Below are positions 26,452 through 35,829 of a DNA stretch of 64,000 bases, one piece after another. Each line of letters opens with the position of its first letter. Within the stretch, counting starts at the first letter, position 1. Location: contig CALTCK010000002.1 of NCBI GenBank assembly GCA_943842625.1, forward strand, positions 186,001 through 250,000. The letters run 5' to 3'. The notes below the pieces were generated by a model. The model worked only from the letters and a program-made list of their open reading frames with translations. It did no database searches and was not told the origin of the DNA. The position numbers and the translations under genes were made by a program. Origin of the DNA: an uncultured Flavobacteriaceae bacterium (lineage in GTDB: Bacteria; Bacteroidota; Bacteroidia; Flavobacteriales; Flavobacteriaceae).

Positions 26452-26477
26452 AAAAAAACGCCCCGTTTAAGGGGCGT
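26452..26477 (-). terminator. Terminator behind the Oar-like receptor
   Basis: On the minus strand ACGCCCC pairs with GGGGCGT around a six-base loop, followed by seven T and then directly the ATG of the DUF6495 gene. Confidence 0.85.
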
Positions 26478-26505
26478 AAAATTAATGATATTATTGCTAA
26501 TAATC

Positions 26506-29500
26506 CTAAAAAATGTAGCGCAATCCAAATTGAGCTTGCCATCTTGAAGCTAAACTCGTATCATAGCCAAACGTTTCTTTTAAATCAGGATTAAAAGTAT
26601 AGGTAGGCGTACTCGTTCCTGGATCGACAGTAACACCAATAGGCTGAACATTATTTGGTTGTTGCATAACTCCCCAGTCAGAATTGATCATGTTTCCAAC
26701 ATTAAGAATGTCTATACTAAACTGTAGCGTATTGGTTCTATTTTCATTAATTTTTATGTTATAGTCTTGAAGGATTTTTAGATCCAATCGACCTCTCCAT
26801 GGAGAAATCGCTCCATAACGTTCTGCATATTGACCTCTTCTTCCATTTAAATAATCATCCTGTGCAATATAGGCGTCAAATGCAGCTCCTTGTCCGGGTT
26901 CAGAAAATTGCATTTCCCCTATTTCTGACGAAGTTGGAATGTAGAGAAGGTCATTTAAATTTGAGCCATCTCCATTAATATCGCCCCCATAGGTGTAATT
27001 AAAACGTCCACCTTTGGCATATTCAAAAAAGGCAGAAACTGTTGTAGCCCATTTGTCATTTGCATAGTTCCATTTTTTACTACCCACACCAATAATTCTG
27101 TGTTGATCTCCATATTTAGAATTAGCAAGCACATCATCGTTAACATTACCAAGCGCTGCGTTAAATGCAAATGCATCACCTGTTATTTCCGCTTCAATGG
27201 AATTCACATCTTGTGAATTCAGATAATTATAAGCCATCATTACATAGTATCCATCACCAAAAGTCTTTTGAGCTTTTAATGTAGCATTCCAAGTTCGACC
27301 TTTATCAGAATTTGTGATCACATAGGCGTTATTAATTAAATCACCTGAGGTATAAATAGGTCTATTATCAACTCCATTTAAAGTTCCTGATGGAGGTAAT
27401 AAACCCCAGTTTTGAACGTGAGCTGCATTGATATCCTTAGTGTAAGCAAGATCACCAGTTAAAATAAGACCACCGTCAAATTTGTAATCACCACCAATAT
27501 TTGTTCTCCAAACTTGTGGGAATTTAAAATCTGGATCTACTGCGTTTAAGAAAAATATTTCAGGGTTTGCAACTTGATTCCCTATCCAAACAAATGGAAG
27601 TCGTCCAGTAAAAACACCTGATCCTCCACGAAGTTGTAATTTATCCTCTCCTTTATGGTTGTAATTAAAACCAACTCTTGGAGAAATTAAAACCTGATTT
27701 GTAGGCATTTGAGTATTGTCTATTAATACGGTTTCTCCCGTGTTAGGATTAACGTATGGAATGTTTGGCACATTACAACATGCGTTATCAATTACATTTT
27801 GTGCTTTTGTTGCAGTATCAAAATATAGCGGTTTATCAAAACGCACTCCCAATGTCAGCTTAAAGTTGTTTGAAACATCCCATTCATCTTGAGCATAAAA
27901 AGCCATCTGTCCTACATTGGTCTCTGCTAAAGCCCAGCCACCAGGGTTTCCAGTCCCATTTGAGTTGATAGCTGCATCTGCTGCAATAGCTGCGTCAAAC
28001 GCTGCTTGAAGTGCTCCTGAGGATGCAAATTCTCCAAAACCTTCCATAGTGGTCGTTGGAAAGAAAACACCTTGAGCACCGTATACGCCAAGATTGAAAG
28101 AATTGTCAAATTGGAACTTTTCAAAAGAAATTCCAACGGTAGTGGTATGCTTTCCTTTTACAAAACTAATGTTGTCTGAAAATTGAAAAACCTTCTGCTG
28201 TAAATCGTTATTGATAGAAAAAGGTTCGTGTCCAGCAATTATGTAATTAGAACCGTCTTTTGTGATTGTTAGTGAAGGAGCAGGTGTTGATTTTGGATTT
28301 CTAAAATCATTAAAATGAGTATATCCAACTTGAAATTTATTAGATGCATTTCCTTCGAAGTCAGAATTTAATTCCATTTGGAAAGATTGTAATTTATTGT
28401 TTATTTGATAGCCTGCATTTTCAAATTGAAGTGTTGATGCACTGGGACCCCTAAATCCAAGTGCTGTTGGATGTGCAGGTTTCTCTTTTGAAGCATCTAA
28501 AAAATTATAAATTAACGCTAAACGATTGTTATCATTAATATTCCAATCTAATTTAAAAATCCCTTTCGTAGATTCCGTTTTGTGAGTAAATCCCTCGTAA
28601 GCACCAGGATCATATCCAACAGCCAATAATGCATCTCGAACTTCTATTAAATCAGACTCTAGTACTCTAGATTCGTTTATAAGGCCAGAACCGCTATTGG
28701 GCAGCCAATTTTGTCCTAAATCTTCTCGGTCATCCTTTTCAAAATTAGCAAAGAAAAATAATTTATTTTTAACAATTGCACCGCCTAAGCTGGCACCAAA
28801 TTGTAATTGTTTCAAGTCTGCAACAGAAACTTCATCACCTTTAACTTCACTTCCAGTTAGGCTTTCATTTCTATAAAATCCGTAAACTGTACCATGAAAA
28901 TTATTAGTTCCACTTTTAGTTACGGCATTGATCAAGGCTCCTGTAAATCCAGATTGCCTTACATCATAAGGAGCTGTCGAAACTTGAATCTGTTCTAAAG
29001 CGTCTAATGAAACAGGTTGAGCATCTGTTTGTCCTCCTGGTGTAGCTGCATCTAGTCCAAAGGGATTGTTGAAAATTGCACCATCCAAAGAGTAATTATT
29101 AAATTGATCGTTTCTACCTCCAAAAGAACCATTACTAGACGAAGGTTCTAATCTAGTAAAATCGGATGCTGATCTTGAAATTGTTGGCAAGCGTGTGAGC
29201 TCTCTTCTACCAACATTGGTTTCTGCGCCGGTACGGTCACTCCCAAAAGTGTTTTTAGCACCTCCAGTTGTTAATACAACCGCATCTAATTGCTGACTGT
29301 CTTCGGTCAGAGTCACATCTAAATTAAATGCCTTTCCTAAATCAAGGTAAACATTATCAAAACTTAGGGTACTATACCCTACATAAGACACCGTTATTGA
29401 GTAAGGACCACCTACTCGTAGGTTAAGTAGATTGTATCGTCCGTCAAAATTTGTGATTGCCCCTGATTTGGTTCCTGAAGGCGTGTGCACCGCAATAATG

Positions 29501-29633
29501 TTCGCACCTGAAAAGGATGCTCCTGACTGCATCGGCAACCACTCCTTTGATACTTGAGGTCGTTACCTGTGCGCTTATCGATACTAAATGCAAAAAGAAA
29601 TAGACCGTAAATTAAATTTTTCAATGTTTTCAT
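26506..29633 (-). CDS. Oar-like TonB-dependent receptor (two one-base insertions near the N-terminus)
   Basis: A large outer-membrane beta-barrel, about 1040 residues. The start MKTLKNLIYGLFLFAFSI is a signal peptide. The frame is then interrupted by extra bases near 29578 and 29527; correcting both gives ISAQVTTSSIKGVVADASGASF and continues into the main frame. Next come a carboxypeptidase-regulatory-like domain (SGTKSGAITNFDGRYNL), the plug (TLTEDSQQLDAVVLT, FGGRNDQFNNYSLDGA), and the barrel ending WQAQFGLRYIF with a terminal Phe. It resembles Oar, an adhesion/transport receptor with no known substrate. No SusD-like partner is present. Confidence 0.88.
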
Positions 29634-29671
29634 TGTCTATAATTATTGGTTATTTTCTAAAATTAATGCAT

Positions 29672-29704
29672 AAAAAAAACCACTTTAATTAAAAAGTGGT
29701 TTTA
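29672..29704 (-). terminator. Terminator of the rpsF-rpsR-rplI operon
   Basis: On the minus strand AAACCACTTT pairs with AAAGTGGTTT around a short AT loop and is followed by a T run; it lies about 40 bases past the rplI stop. Confidence 0.8.
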
Positions 29705-29744
29705 AATATTAACAATTGCTATCAATTAGTTAACAAATAATTAA

Positions 29745-30200
29745 CTATTGTTTTTTTTCAGCAACTAACTTCAAAAGATAGATTAGACACAACGTCTCTG
29801 TGGAAACGTATTTTTGCGTCGTATTGGCCGGTACGCTTAATGAGGCCACCTGCAATTGTAATGAATTTTTTATCAATTGCCACACCATTGTTCTCAAAGC
29901 GTTAGCTAAGTTAGCATTAGAAACAGATCCAAATAGTTTGTTTCCTTCACCCGACTTTGAGGCTATTTTAATTTCTAACCCGTTTAGTTTGTCAGCCTCC
30001 TTTTGAGCATCCTCAATAATTTTCTTTTCTTTGAATGCGCGTTGTTTTAATGTTTCAGCAAGAACCTTTTTTGTAGAGGGAGTTGCTAAAACTGCTAATC
30101 CTTGTGGTAATAAAAAGTTTCTTCCGTAACCGTTTTTTACAGTTACTATGTCGTCAGTAAATCCTAGATTCTCAACGTCTTTCTTTAATATAAGTTCCAT
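29745..30200 (-). CDS. rplI: 50S ribosomal protein L9 (two compensating indels)
   Basis: Binds 23S rRNA at the base of the L1 stalk. The N-terminal domain is normal (MELILKKDVENLGFTDDIVTVKNGYGRNFLLPQGLA). After NANLANAL the annotated frame gives nonsense until LVAEKKQ. A missing base near 29893 and an extra base near 29767 explain this: the shifted frame reads NNGVAIDKKFITIAGGLIKR and then DAKIRFHRDVVSNLSFEV, the normal L9 C-terminal domain. The corrected length is about 151 residues. Assembly errors are the likely cause. Third gene of the S6-S18-L9 operon. Confidence 0.95.
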   Translation of the reverse strand: MELILKKDVENLGFTDDIVTVKNGYGRNFLLPQGLAVLATPSTKKVLAETLKQRAFKEKKIIEDAQKEADKLNGLEIKIASKSGEGNKLFGSVSNANLANALRTMVWQLIKNSLQLQVASLSVPANTTQKYVSTETLCLIYLLKLVAEKKQ

Positions 30201-30214
30201 ATCCTATCTAATTT

Positions 30215-30511
30215 TTATTTTAATAAATCTGCTACGTACGGCATTAACGCTATGTGTCTAGCTCTTTTCACAGCAACTGCTACTTTACGCTGATATTTTA
30301 AAGAAGTACCTGTAAGTCTTCTTGGTAATATCTTTCCTTGTTCGTTGATAAATCTCATTAAAAAATCTGGATCTTTATAATCCACATATTTAATTCCAGA
30401 TTTCTGAAACATACAATATTTCTTAACTTTTGCAGTCTCAATATTAAGAGGAGTTAGATATCTAATATCTCCCTCTTTTTTTCCTTTTGCTTGTTGTTCT
30501 ATTGATGACAT
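30215..30511 (-). CDS. rpsR: 30S ribosomal protein S18
   Basis: Binds with S6 to the platform of the 30S subunit. The conserved centre [29 protein letters not shown] and the basic end [20 protein letters not shown] are intact. At 98 residues it has the slightly extended N-terminus usual in Bacteroidota ([20 protein letters not shown]). Three bases separate it from rpsF upstream and 14 from rplI downstream. Confidence 0.97.
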   Translation of the reverse strand: MSSIEQQAKGKKEGDIRYLTPLNIETAKVKKYCMFQKSGIKYVDYKDPDFLMRFINEQGKILPRRLTGTSLKYQRKVAVAVKRARHIALMPYVADLLK

Positions 30512-30514
30512 AGC

Positions 30515-30853
30515 TTATGCAGTTTTTTTGTTACGATTTCTTCTTTTTTCAGCCCAAGCAATAGCATGCTTGTCTAGGGCTACAGTAAGATAGCGCATTA
30601 CACGTTCATCTCTTCTGAATTCAATCTCTAAGTCGTTAATAGCTTCTCCAGCTACCGTGTATTCAAATAAGTGATAAAAGCCACTTTTTTTGTGTTGAAT
30701 TGCGTAGGCTAATTTTTTTAGCCCCCAATTTTCTTTGGATATCATCTTAGCACCTTTAGAAACAAGAATTTCTTCGTATTTCTTTACTGTTTCCTTTATC
30801 TGTTCTTCAGATAAAACGGGATTTAAGATGAAAACAGTTTCATAATGATTCAT
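30515..30853 (-). CDS. rpsF: 30S ribosomal protein S6
   Basis: Partner of S18 in the 30S platform. The ferredoxin-like fold is clear: NHYETVFILNPVLSEEQIKETV, NWGLKKLAYAIQHKKSGFY, EFRRDERVMRYLTVALDK. 112 residues, standard length, ending in a basic tail. First gene of the operon with its own promoter. Confidence 0.97.
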   Translation of the reverse strand: MNHYETVFILNPVLSEEQIKETVKKYEEILVSKGAKMISKENWGLKKLAYAIQHKKSGFYHLFEYTVAGEAINDLEIEFRRDERVMRYLTVALDKHAIAWAEKRRNRNKKTA

Positions 30854-30906
30854 AAAATTATAATTTTTTAATTATTTAATATACCTAGCTTTAAGCCAAG
30901 AGCGTG

Positions 30907-30936
30907 CAAAAATACTACTTTTTTTACAAATCACAA
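30907..30936 (-). promoter_or_regulatory. Bacteroidota-type promoter of rpsF
   Basis: On the minus strand TTG (30936-30934) and TATTTTTG (30914-30907) are exactly 19 nt apart. The leader to the rpsF start is about 45 nt. Confidence 0.75.
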
Positions 30937-30987
30937 ACCAATCACAGTAAGATATACTGTTTCTTTTAAATTAAATACTAGTACCAA

Positions 30988-33438
30988 CTAGTAATTGTCC
31001 ACATCAATGGTCAACTGTATTCTTGAAAATTCTTTAATCGTATTAAAACTTTTTAGTATTGAATTGATATAGTTTTTCGTTTTACTCAGTGATTGTTCTT
31101 TTGGAATCTTAACTAAAATATGAGTAATGAACAGGTTCCTAATTCTACCAACAGGAGGTGTTTCAGGGCCTAGTACGTTTTTATTAAGTTTTAATTTCAA
31201 GGCATTAACTAGCCATATAGAAGCTCTATCCATTTTTTGAAAAGATCGTTCCTTTACCGTAATTTTAATCATGCGATAAAATGGTGGATATTTGAATTGA
31301 CGACGATCTTCTAATTGATGATGGTACATTTCTTCAAAATTATTTACACTAACTTGTTGAAGGATTTGGTGATATGGATTAAAGGTTTGAATAATTACCT
31401 TACCCCGCTTTTTAGTTCTTCCAGCTCTTCCTGCTACCTGTTGCAATAATTGAAAACTACGCTCGTGTGCTCTAAAATCTGGAAAATTTAAAAGGTTATC
31501 TGCATTCATCACTCCCACTAAACTTACATGCCGAAAATCCAAACCCTTTGCTAACATTTGTGTTCCTACCAAAATATCAATTTCTTTTAATTCTAGCGCT
31601 TCAATAATCTTTGCATAGGCATTTTTACGCTTCATGGTATCTTGATCCATTCTAGCAATTTGATGATCCGGAAACAGTTCTTTTAATTCTAATTCAATTT
31701 GCTCAGTTCCAAACCCTTTACTATCTAAAGTTTCACTTCCACACGCGATGCAGGAGATCATTTTTGGGGTATGGTATCCGCAATAGTGACATCGCAATTG
31801 GTTTTTATACTGATGAAAAGTAAGACTTACATCACAATTGGGACATTGAGGAGAAATACCACATGTCGTACACTCAATTACAGGAGAATAACCTCTTCGG
31901 TTTTGAAAAAGTATGATTTGCTCTTTATTTTTTAAAGCCTCATTTATTTCTTCTAACAATCGATCACTAAAATGGCCTTTCATTAACTTTTTACGATGCT
32001 TTTCTTTAATGTCTACTAATTCGATTTCAGGCATTAAAACGTCACCAAATCGTTTTTTTAAACTAACCAATCCGTATCGGTTATTGATTGCATTATAAAA
32101 ACTCTCTAATGAGGGAGTAGCGGATCCCATAAGTAATTTAGCAGCATGAAATTTTGCTAAAACGACTGCACTATCTCTTGCATTGTATCTTGGTGATGGC
32201 GCGTACTGTTTAAAAGAAGGTTCATGCTCCTCATCAACTATTAACAAGCCTAATTTTGAAAATGGTAAAAAAAGGGAAGATCGAGCACCAATTATAATCT
32301 GAGCTTTTGATTTATTGTTTAATACATTATTCCAGACTTCTACCCTTTCGCTTATAGAATATTTGGAATGATAGACAGCTATTTTTTCTCCAAAATAATT
32401 TTGCAATCTACTAATTAATTGAGTGGTAAGAGCAATCTCTGGAAGCATATAAAGAACTTGTCTTCCTTGTTTAATTGCTAAATCAATTAACTGAACATAG
32501 ATTTCAGTTTTCCCACTTGATGTCACTCCATGTAGCAAAGTAACATCGTTTTGATTAAAGGATTTGTTTATTTCATTAAGGGCTATTGTTTGCGATTCGC
32601 TTAAACTTTTAATTTCAGAATTTTTATCCAAATTAAACTCAACTCTATCTTTTTGAATAAAATACTCCTCTAAAATTTCTTTTTTAATTAAACTATTGAT
32701 TACTGCCGAATTAGAATTACTCTTTTTTTGGAGCAATACCGATTCAATTGCTTTTTTTTCTTGACTTGAAAGCGTAAATAAGGTCATTAATACCTTTCTT
32801 TGTTTAGGAGCTCTTGTTAAGGTATCTAAAAGATTTTTTAAATTTTCTTCCGAAGTGTAGCGAGATGATAACTTTATAAATCGTTTTATTTTGGGTCGAT
32901 ATTTTTCGTATACCTCCTCTTGAATTGCGATACATTTTTTTTTAATTAAATTATTTAGAACCCCCATAACATTTTTTCTGTCCAGTATGGATCGAATATC
33001 ATTAATGTGCAATGTTGGTTGGCTTTGTAGTGCTTCAAATACTAAAAACTCTAGGTCGTTTAATTCAGAATAATCAATACTCACATTGCTATTTAATGTA
33101 ATGATTGTTTCACTCTCTAACAAAAAACCATTAGGTAATGCTGCTTTTAAAACCTCTCCCAAAGTGCACAAATAATAGGAAGCCATCCATTGCCAATGTT
33201 TAATTTGGAATTCATTAATAATTGGAAATTCATCTAATATTTGGTCAATTGATTTAGTTTCATAGCCCTGTGGTGCTAGCTGGTGAACTTTTAATACGAT
33301 ACCGGTATATATTTTAGATTTTCCAAAAGGGACTGCTACTCGCATTCCGGTCTTTAAGAATATAGCCTCATTCTTATTTACTTCATAAGTAAAAGTTTGT
33401 TTTAAGGGAATAGGTAAAATGACATCTATATAAAACAC
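30988..33438 (-). CDS. priA: primosomal replication protein N' (PriA helicase)
   Basis: Restarts stalled replication forks as a 3'-5' helicase. N-terminal 3'BD: YIDVILPIPLKQTFTYEV. Helicase core: Walker A GVTSSGKTEIYVQLI near residue 300, DEEH box in LLIVDEEHEPSFKQY, motif VI QVAGRAGRTKKRG. Between them are the zinc-binding cysteines (CTTCGISPQCPNCD, CHYCGYH, CIACGSE). At 816 residues it is longer than E. coli PriA, as usual in Bacteroidota. Three bases separate its start from the upstream yihY stop, so nadC-yihY-priA form an operon. Confidence 0.97.
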   Translation of the reverse strand: MFYIDVILPIPLKQTFTYEVNKNEAIFLKTGMRVAVPFGKSKIYTGIVLKVHQLAPQGYETKSIDQILDEFPIINEFQIKHWQWMASYYLCTLGEVLKAALPNGFLLESETIITLNSNVSIDYSELNDLEFLVFEALQSQPTLHINDIRSILDRKNVMGVLNNLIKKKCIAIQEEVYEKYRPKIKRFIKLSSRYTSEENLKNLLDTLTRAPKQRKVLMTLFTLSSQEKKAIESVLLQKKSNSNSAVINSLIKKEILEEYFIQKDRVEFNLDKNSEIKSLSESQTIALNEINKSFNQNDVTLLHGVTSSGKTEIYVQLIDLAIKQGRQVLYMLPEIALTTQLISRLQNYFGEKIAVYHSKYSISERVEVWNNVLNNKSKAQIIIGARSSLFLPFSKLGLLIVDEEHEPSFKQYAPSPRYNARDSAVVLAKFHAAKLLMGSATPSLESFYNAINNRYGLVSLKKRFGDVLMPEIELVDIKEKHRKKLMKGHFSDRLLEEINEALKNKEQIILFQNRRGYSPVIECTTCGISPQCPNCDVSLTFHQYKNQLRCHYCGYHTPKMISCIACGSETLDSKGFGTEQIELELKELFPDHQIARMDQDTMKRKNAYAKIIEALELKEIDILVGTQMLAKGLDFRHVSLVGVMNADNLLNFPDFRAHERSFQLLQQVAGRAGRTKKRGKVIIQTFNPYHQILQQVSVNNFEEMYHHQLEDRRQFKYPPFYRMIKITVKERSFQKMDRASIWLVNALKLKLNKNVLGPETPPVGRIRNLFITHILVKIPKEQSLSKTKNYINSILKSFNTIKEFSRIQLTIDVDNY

Positions 33439-33441
33439 AGA

Positions 33442-34353
33442 TTATTTTTTTTGGCGAAGGGTTTTTAGTGTTGCATTTAATTCGAAACCCAATAGTAACA
33501 AATTAGAATTAATCCAGATATAAAGCATTAAAATTAACAATGCCCCTATCGAACCATAAAGCTCATTATAATTAGAAAAATTAGTTATATAAAGTCCAAA
33601 CAAATAGGTTGTTAAAGCGAATAAAATAGTAGTGATTAAAGCACCAATAGAGAAGAATTTGATACTTTTGCCTTCTTTTATTCCAAAGTAATTTAATGTA
33701 GCTACTACAAAATAAATTAAAGTCATCAAAATCATATATCGAATCAACTCTACCCAAAAAACTCCGTTACTAAGCACTTGATCATTATTTAATTCCCAAA
33801 TGAAATTTTCAGTATAAACAATCAAAGTAATAGCAAAAAGAAGGAGAATTGCTAAAAAAACAGAAACCATTAATGCAGCAATATATTGTTTGAAAAAAGA
33901 TCTGTTTATCGTAATATGGTAAGAATATTCAAAAGAACTAAATATAGCATTAACGCCATTTGCCATTAAAAATATAGTAAGTAAAAAAACAAATGACAAT
34001 AAGCCTCCTCGAGGGTTGCCCATTATATCTAATATTACAGGCATAAAAAAACTAGCAGTATCTTTAGGTAAGATATCTTGAACAAAATCAACTAAATTCT
34101 GAGGCTCAATGGGTAAATATGGTATTAGGTTTAGCAGAAAAAGTAGAAAGGGAAAGAGGGCCATAAAAAAACTAAATGCAATAGATCCTGCTCTAGAAGA
34201 AAAAGTCCCCTCTATTATGCCGATAAAATATGTTTTTATTAGATCATACATAGACAATCCATTGAAACCCGGTAATTTTATTTTACTCGGAACTGTTATT
34301 AAAAAACGAAGTCCAGGAGTTTTTAAAATAAACTTTTCAAGATCGTTGCTCAT
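33442..34353 (-). CDS. YihY/BrkB-like inner-membrane protein
   Basis: About 303 residues with six membrane helices, matching the YihY/virulence factor BrkB family. The family mark GSIAFSFFMALFPFLLFLLN and the late segments LYGSIGALLILMLYIWINS and LLGFELNATL are present. The older annotation of this family as ribonuclease BN is wrong; function is unknown, perhaps transport. I chose the ATG that overlaps the nadC stop (ATGA), ten codons downstream of the first in-frame Met. Confidence 0.9.
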   Translation of the reverse strand: MSNDLEKFILKTPGLRFLITVPSKIKLPGFNGLSMYDLIKTYFIGIIEGTFSSRAGSIAFSFFMALFPFLLFLLNLIPYLPIEPQNLVDFVQDILPKDTASFFMPVILDIMGNPRGGLLSFVFLLTIFLMANGVNAIFSSFEYSYHITINRSFFKQYIAALMVSVFLAILLLFAITLIVYTENFIWELNNDQVLSNGVFWVELIRYMILMTLIYFVVATLNYFGIKEGKSIKFFSIGALITTILFALTTYLFGLYITNFSNYNELYGSIGALLILMLYIWINSNLLLLGFELNATLKTLRQKK

Positions 34354-35207
34354 ATCGCTTTTAGGCTTAAATCCATATTGCAAACAGAATGTGTTATTGC
34401 TCCACTAGATATATAATCTACTCCACATTCAGCATAGTTTTTTAAAGTTTCAAGAGTAATTCCTCCACTGGATTCAGTAAAACACTTATCTCCTATTAAT
34501 GAAACAGCTTTTCTGGTGTCTTTATAATTAAAATTATCAATTAAAATTCTATACACATTATCAGATTTGAGTATTTCCTTAATTTCCTCCAAATTTCTAG
34601 CCTCAACGATAATTTTTAAGTCCAAATGATTTTCTAATAAATATTCTTTTGTTTTAACAATTGCCTTTGTAATTCCACCACAAAAATCTATATGGTTATC
34701 TTTTAACATGATCATATCATAAAGAGCAAAACGATGATTTTTACCTCCACCAATTTTTACAGCCCATTTTTCAAGAGCCCTTATTCCTGGGGTTGTTTTT
34801 CGAGTATCTAGTATTTTTGTTGAAGTTCCCTCTAATATATCTACAAATTTTTTAGTTTTTGTCGAAATAGCACTCATTCGTTGCATTGCATTTAAAATCA
34901 ATCGCTCAGATTTTAAGATAGACTGTGAATTTCCAGAAACATAAAAACAGATATCACCTGGTTTTACCCAGCTCCCATCTTCAATTAAAACGTCTATTTT
35001 TAAACCAGGATCTACGTAGTTTAAAACACGCTTAGCAAATTCAACTCCAGAAATTACCCCATCTTCTTTAACCAATAACTTGGCTTTACCAGCTGCATCA
35101 TAAGGTATACAAGCCAAGGAACTGTGATCTCCAGCGCCTACATCTTCACGAATAGCATTGGCAATTATGAGATCTATTTCTTTATTAAATTGGGATGTAG
35201 ATATCAT
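34350..35207 (-). CDS. nadC: nicotinate-nucleotide pyrophosphorylase (carboxylating)
   Basis: Converts quinolinate and PRPP to nicotinate mononucleotide in de novo NAD synthesis. The N-terminal domain has REDVGAGDHSSLACIP and LLVKEDGVISGVEFAKR; the catalytic barrel has LNAMQRMSAIST, DTRKTTPGIRALEKWAVKIGG, KDNHIDF and SSGGITLETLKNYAECGVDYIS. 285 residues, normal. Overlaps yihY by four bases. Confidence 0.97.
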   Translation of the reverse strand: MISTSQFNKEIDLIIANAIREDVGAGDHSSLACIPYDAAGKAKLLVKEDGVISGVEFAKRVLNYVDPGLKIDVLIEDGSWVKPGDICFYVSGNSQSILKSERLILNAMQRMSAISTKTKKFVDILEGTSTKILDTRKTTPGIRALEKWAVKIGGGKNHRFALYDMIMLKDNHIDFCGGITKAIVKTKEYLLENHLDLKIIVEARNLEEIKEILKSDNVYRILIDNFNYKDTRKAVSLIGDKCFTESSGGITLETLKNYAECGVDYISSGAITHSVCNMDLSLKAI

Positions 35208-35332
35208 AAATTAGGTTTTTAACAAAAATAAGAAATTAGCACTAAGCAATATAAAAGATATTGTTTTATTAAGTTACCAAATTCTTTATATTTTTGAAAA
35301 CACTAACTATTAGTAATTAATAACTATAAAAA

Positions 35333-35806
35333 TTGAAAATAAAACTATTAACTATTGGTAAAACAGACTCTAGACCGCTACAGCAATTGATTGATGAATA
35401 TTGTAAACGTCTTGGATTTTACATTCCTTTTAGTATGGATACAATCCCTGATATCAAAAACACAAAAAATTTAACTACTAAACAACAAAAAATAGCGGAA
35501 GGAAAAGAATTGTTAAAAAAAATTGAAAAATCTGATGCAGTTATTTTACTCGATGAAAATGGAAAACTTTATAACTCAATTCAATTTTCAACATATCTTC
35601 AAAAAAAGATGAACAGTGGTCTAAAAAAAATAGTTTTTGTAATTGGAGGGCCCTATGGTTTTAGTGACGATTTATATAACCGTTGCAATGGGAAAGTTTC
35701 TTTATCGCCCATGACTTTTTCACACCAAATGGTACGATTATTTTTCACCGAACAATTGTACAGAAGTTTTACTATTCTTAAAAACGAACCCTACCATCAT
35801 CATTAA
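35333..35806 (+). CDS. rlmH: 23S rRNA pseudouridine1915 N3-methyltransferase RlmH
   Basis: SPOUT-class methyltransferase acting on 23S rRNA helix 69 in assembled ribosomes. KIKLLTIGKTDSRPLQQLIDEY opens the protein, VILLDENGKLYNS is central, and the SAM-binding knot is FVIGGPYGFSDDLYNR. The end MTFSHQMVRLFFTEQLYRSFTI is standard. 157 residues with a TTG start that aligns with the family N-terminus. Divergent from nadC; a TATTTTTG -7 element is at 35289-35296 but I find no well-spaced TTG for it. Confidence 0.96.
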   Translation: MKIKLLTIGKTDSRPLQQLIDEYCKRLGFYIPFSMDTIPDIKNTKNLTTKQQKIAEGKELLKKIEKSDAVILLDENGKLYNSIQFSTYLQKKMNSGLKKIVFVIGGPYGFSDDLYNRCNGKVSLSPMTFSHQMVRLFFTEQLYRSFTILKNEPYHHH

Positions 35807-35829
35807 TTAATCTCGTTATTCCTACTAGC

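Noticed and set aside
33442-34353. Annotation as ribonuclease BN
   Set aside because: YihY/BrkB proteins were once mislabelled as RNase BN; the sequence is a six-helix membrane protein with no nuclease motif.
35261-35296. Promoter for rlmH
   Set aside because: A TATTTTTG box is present but the nearest TTG is 25 bases away, outside the 19-21 range, so only the -7 part is plausible.
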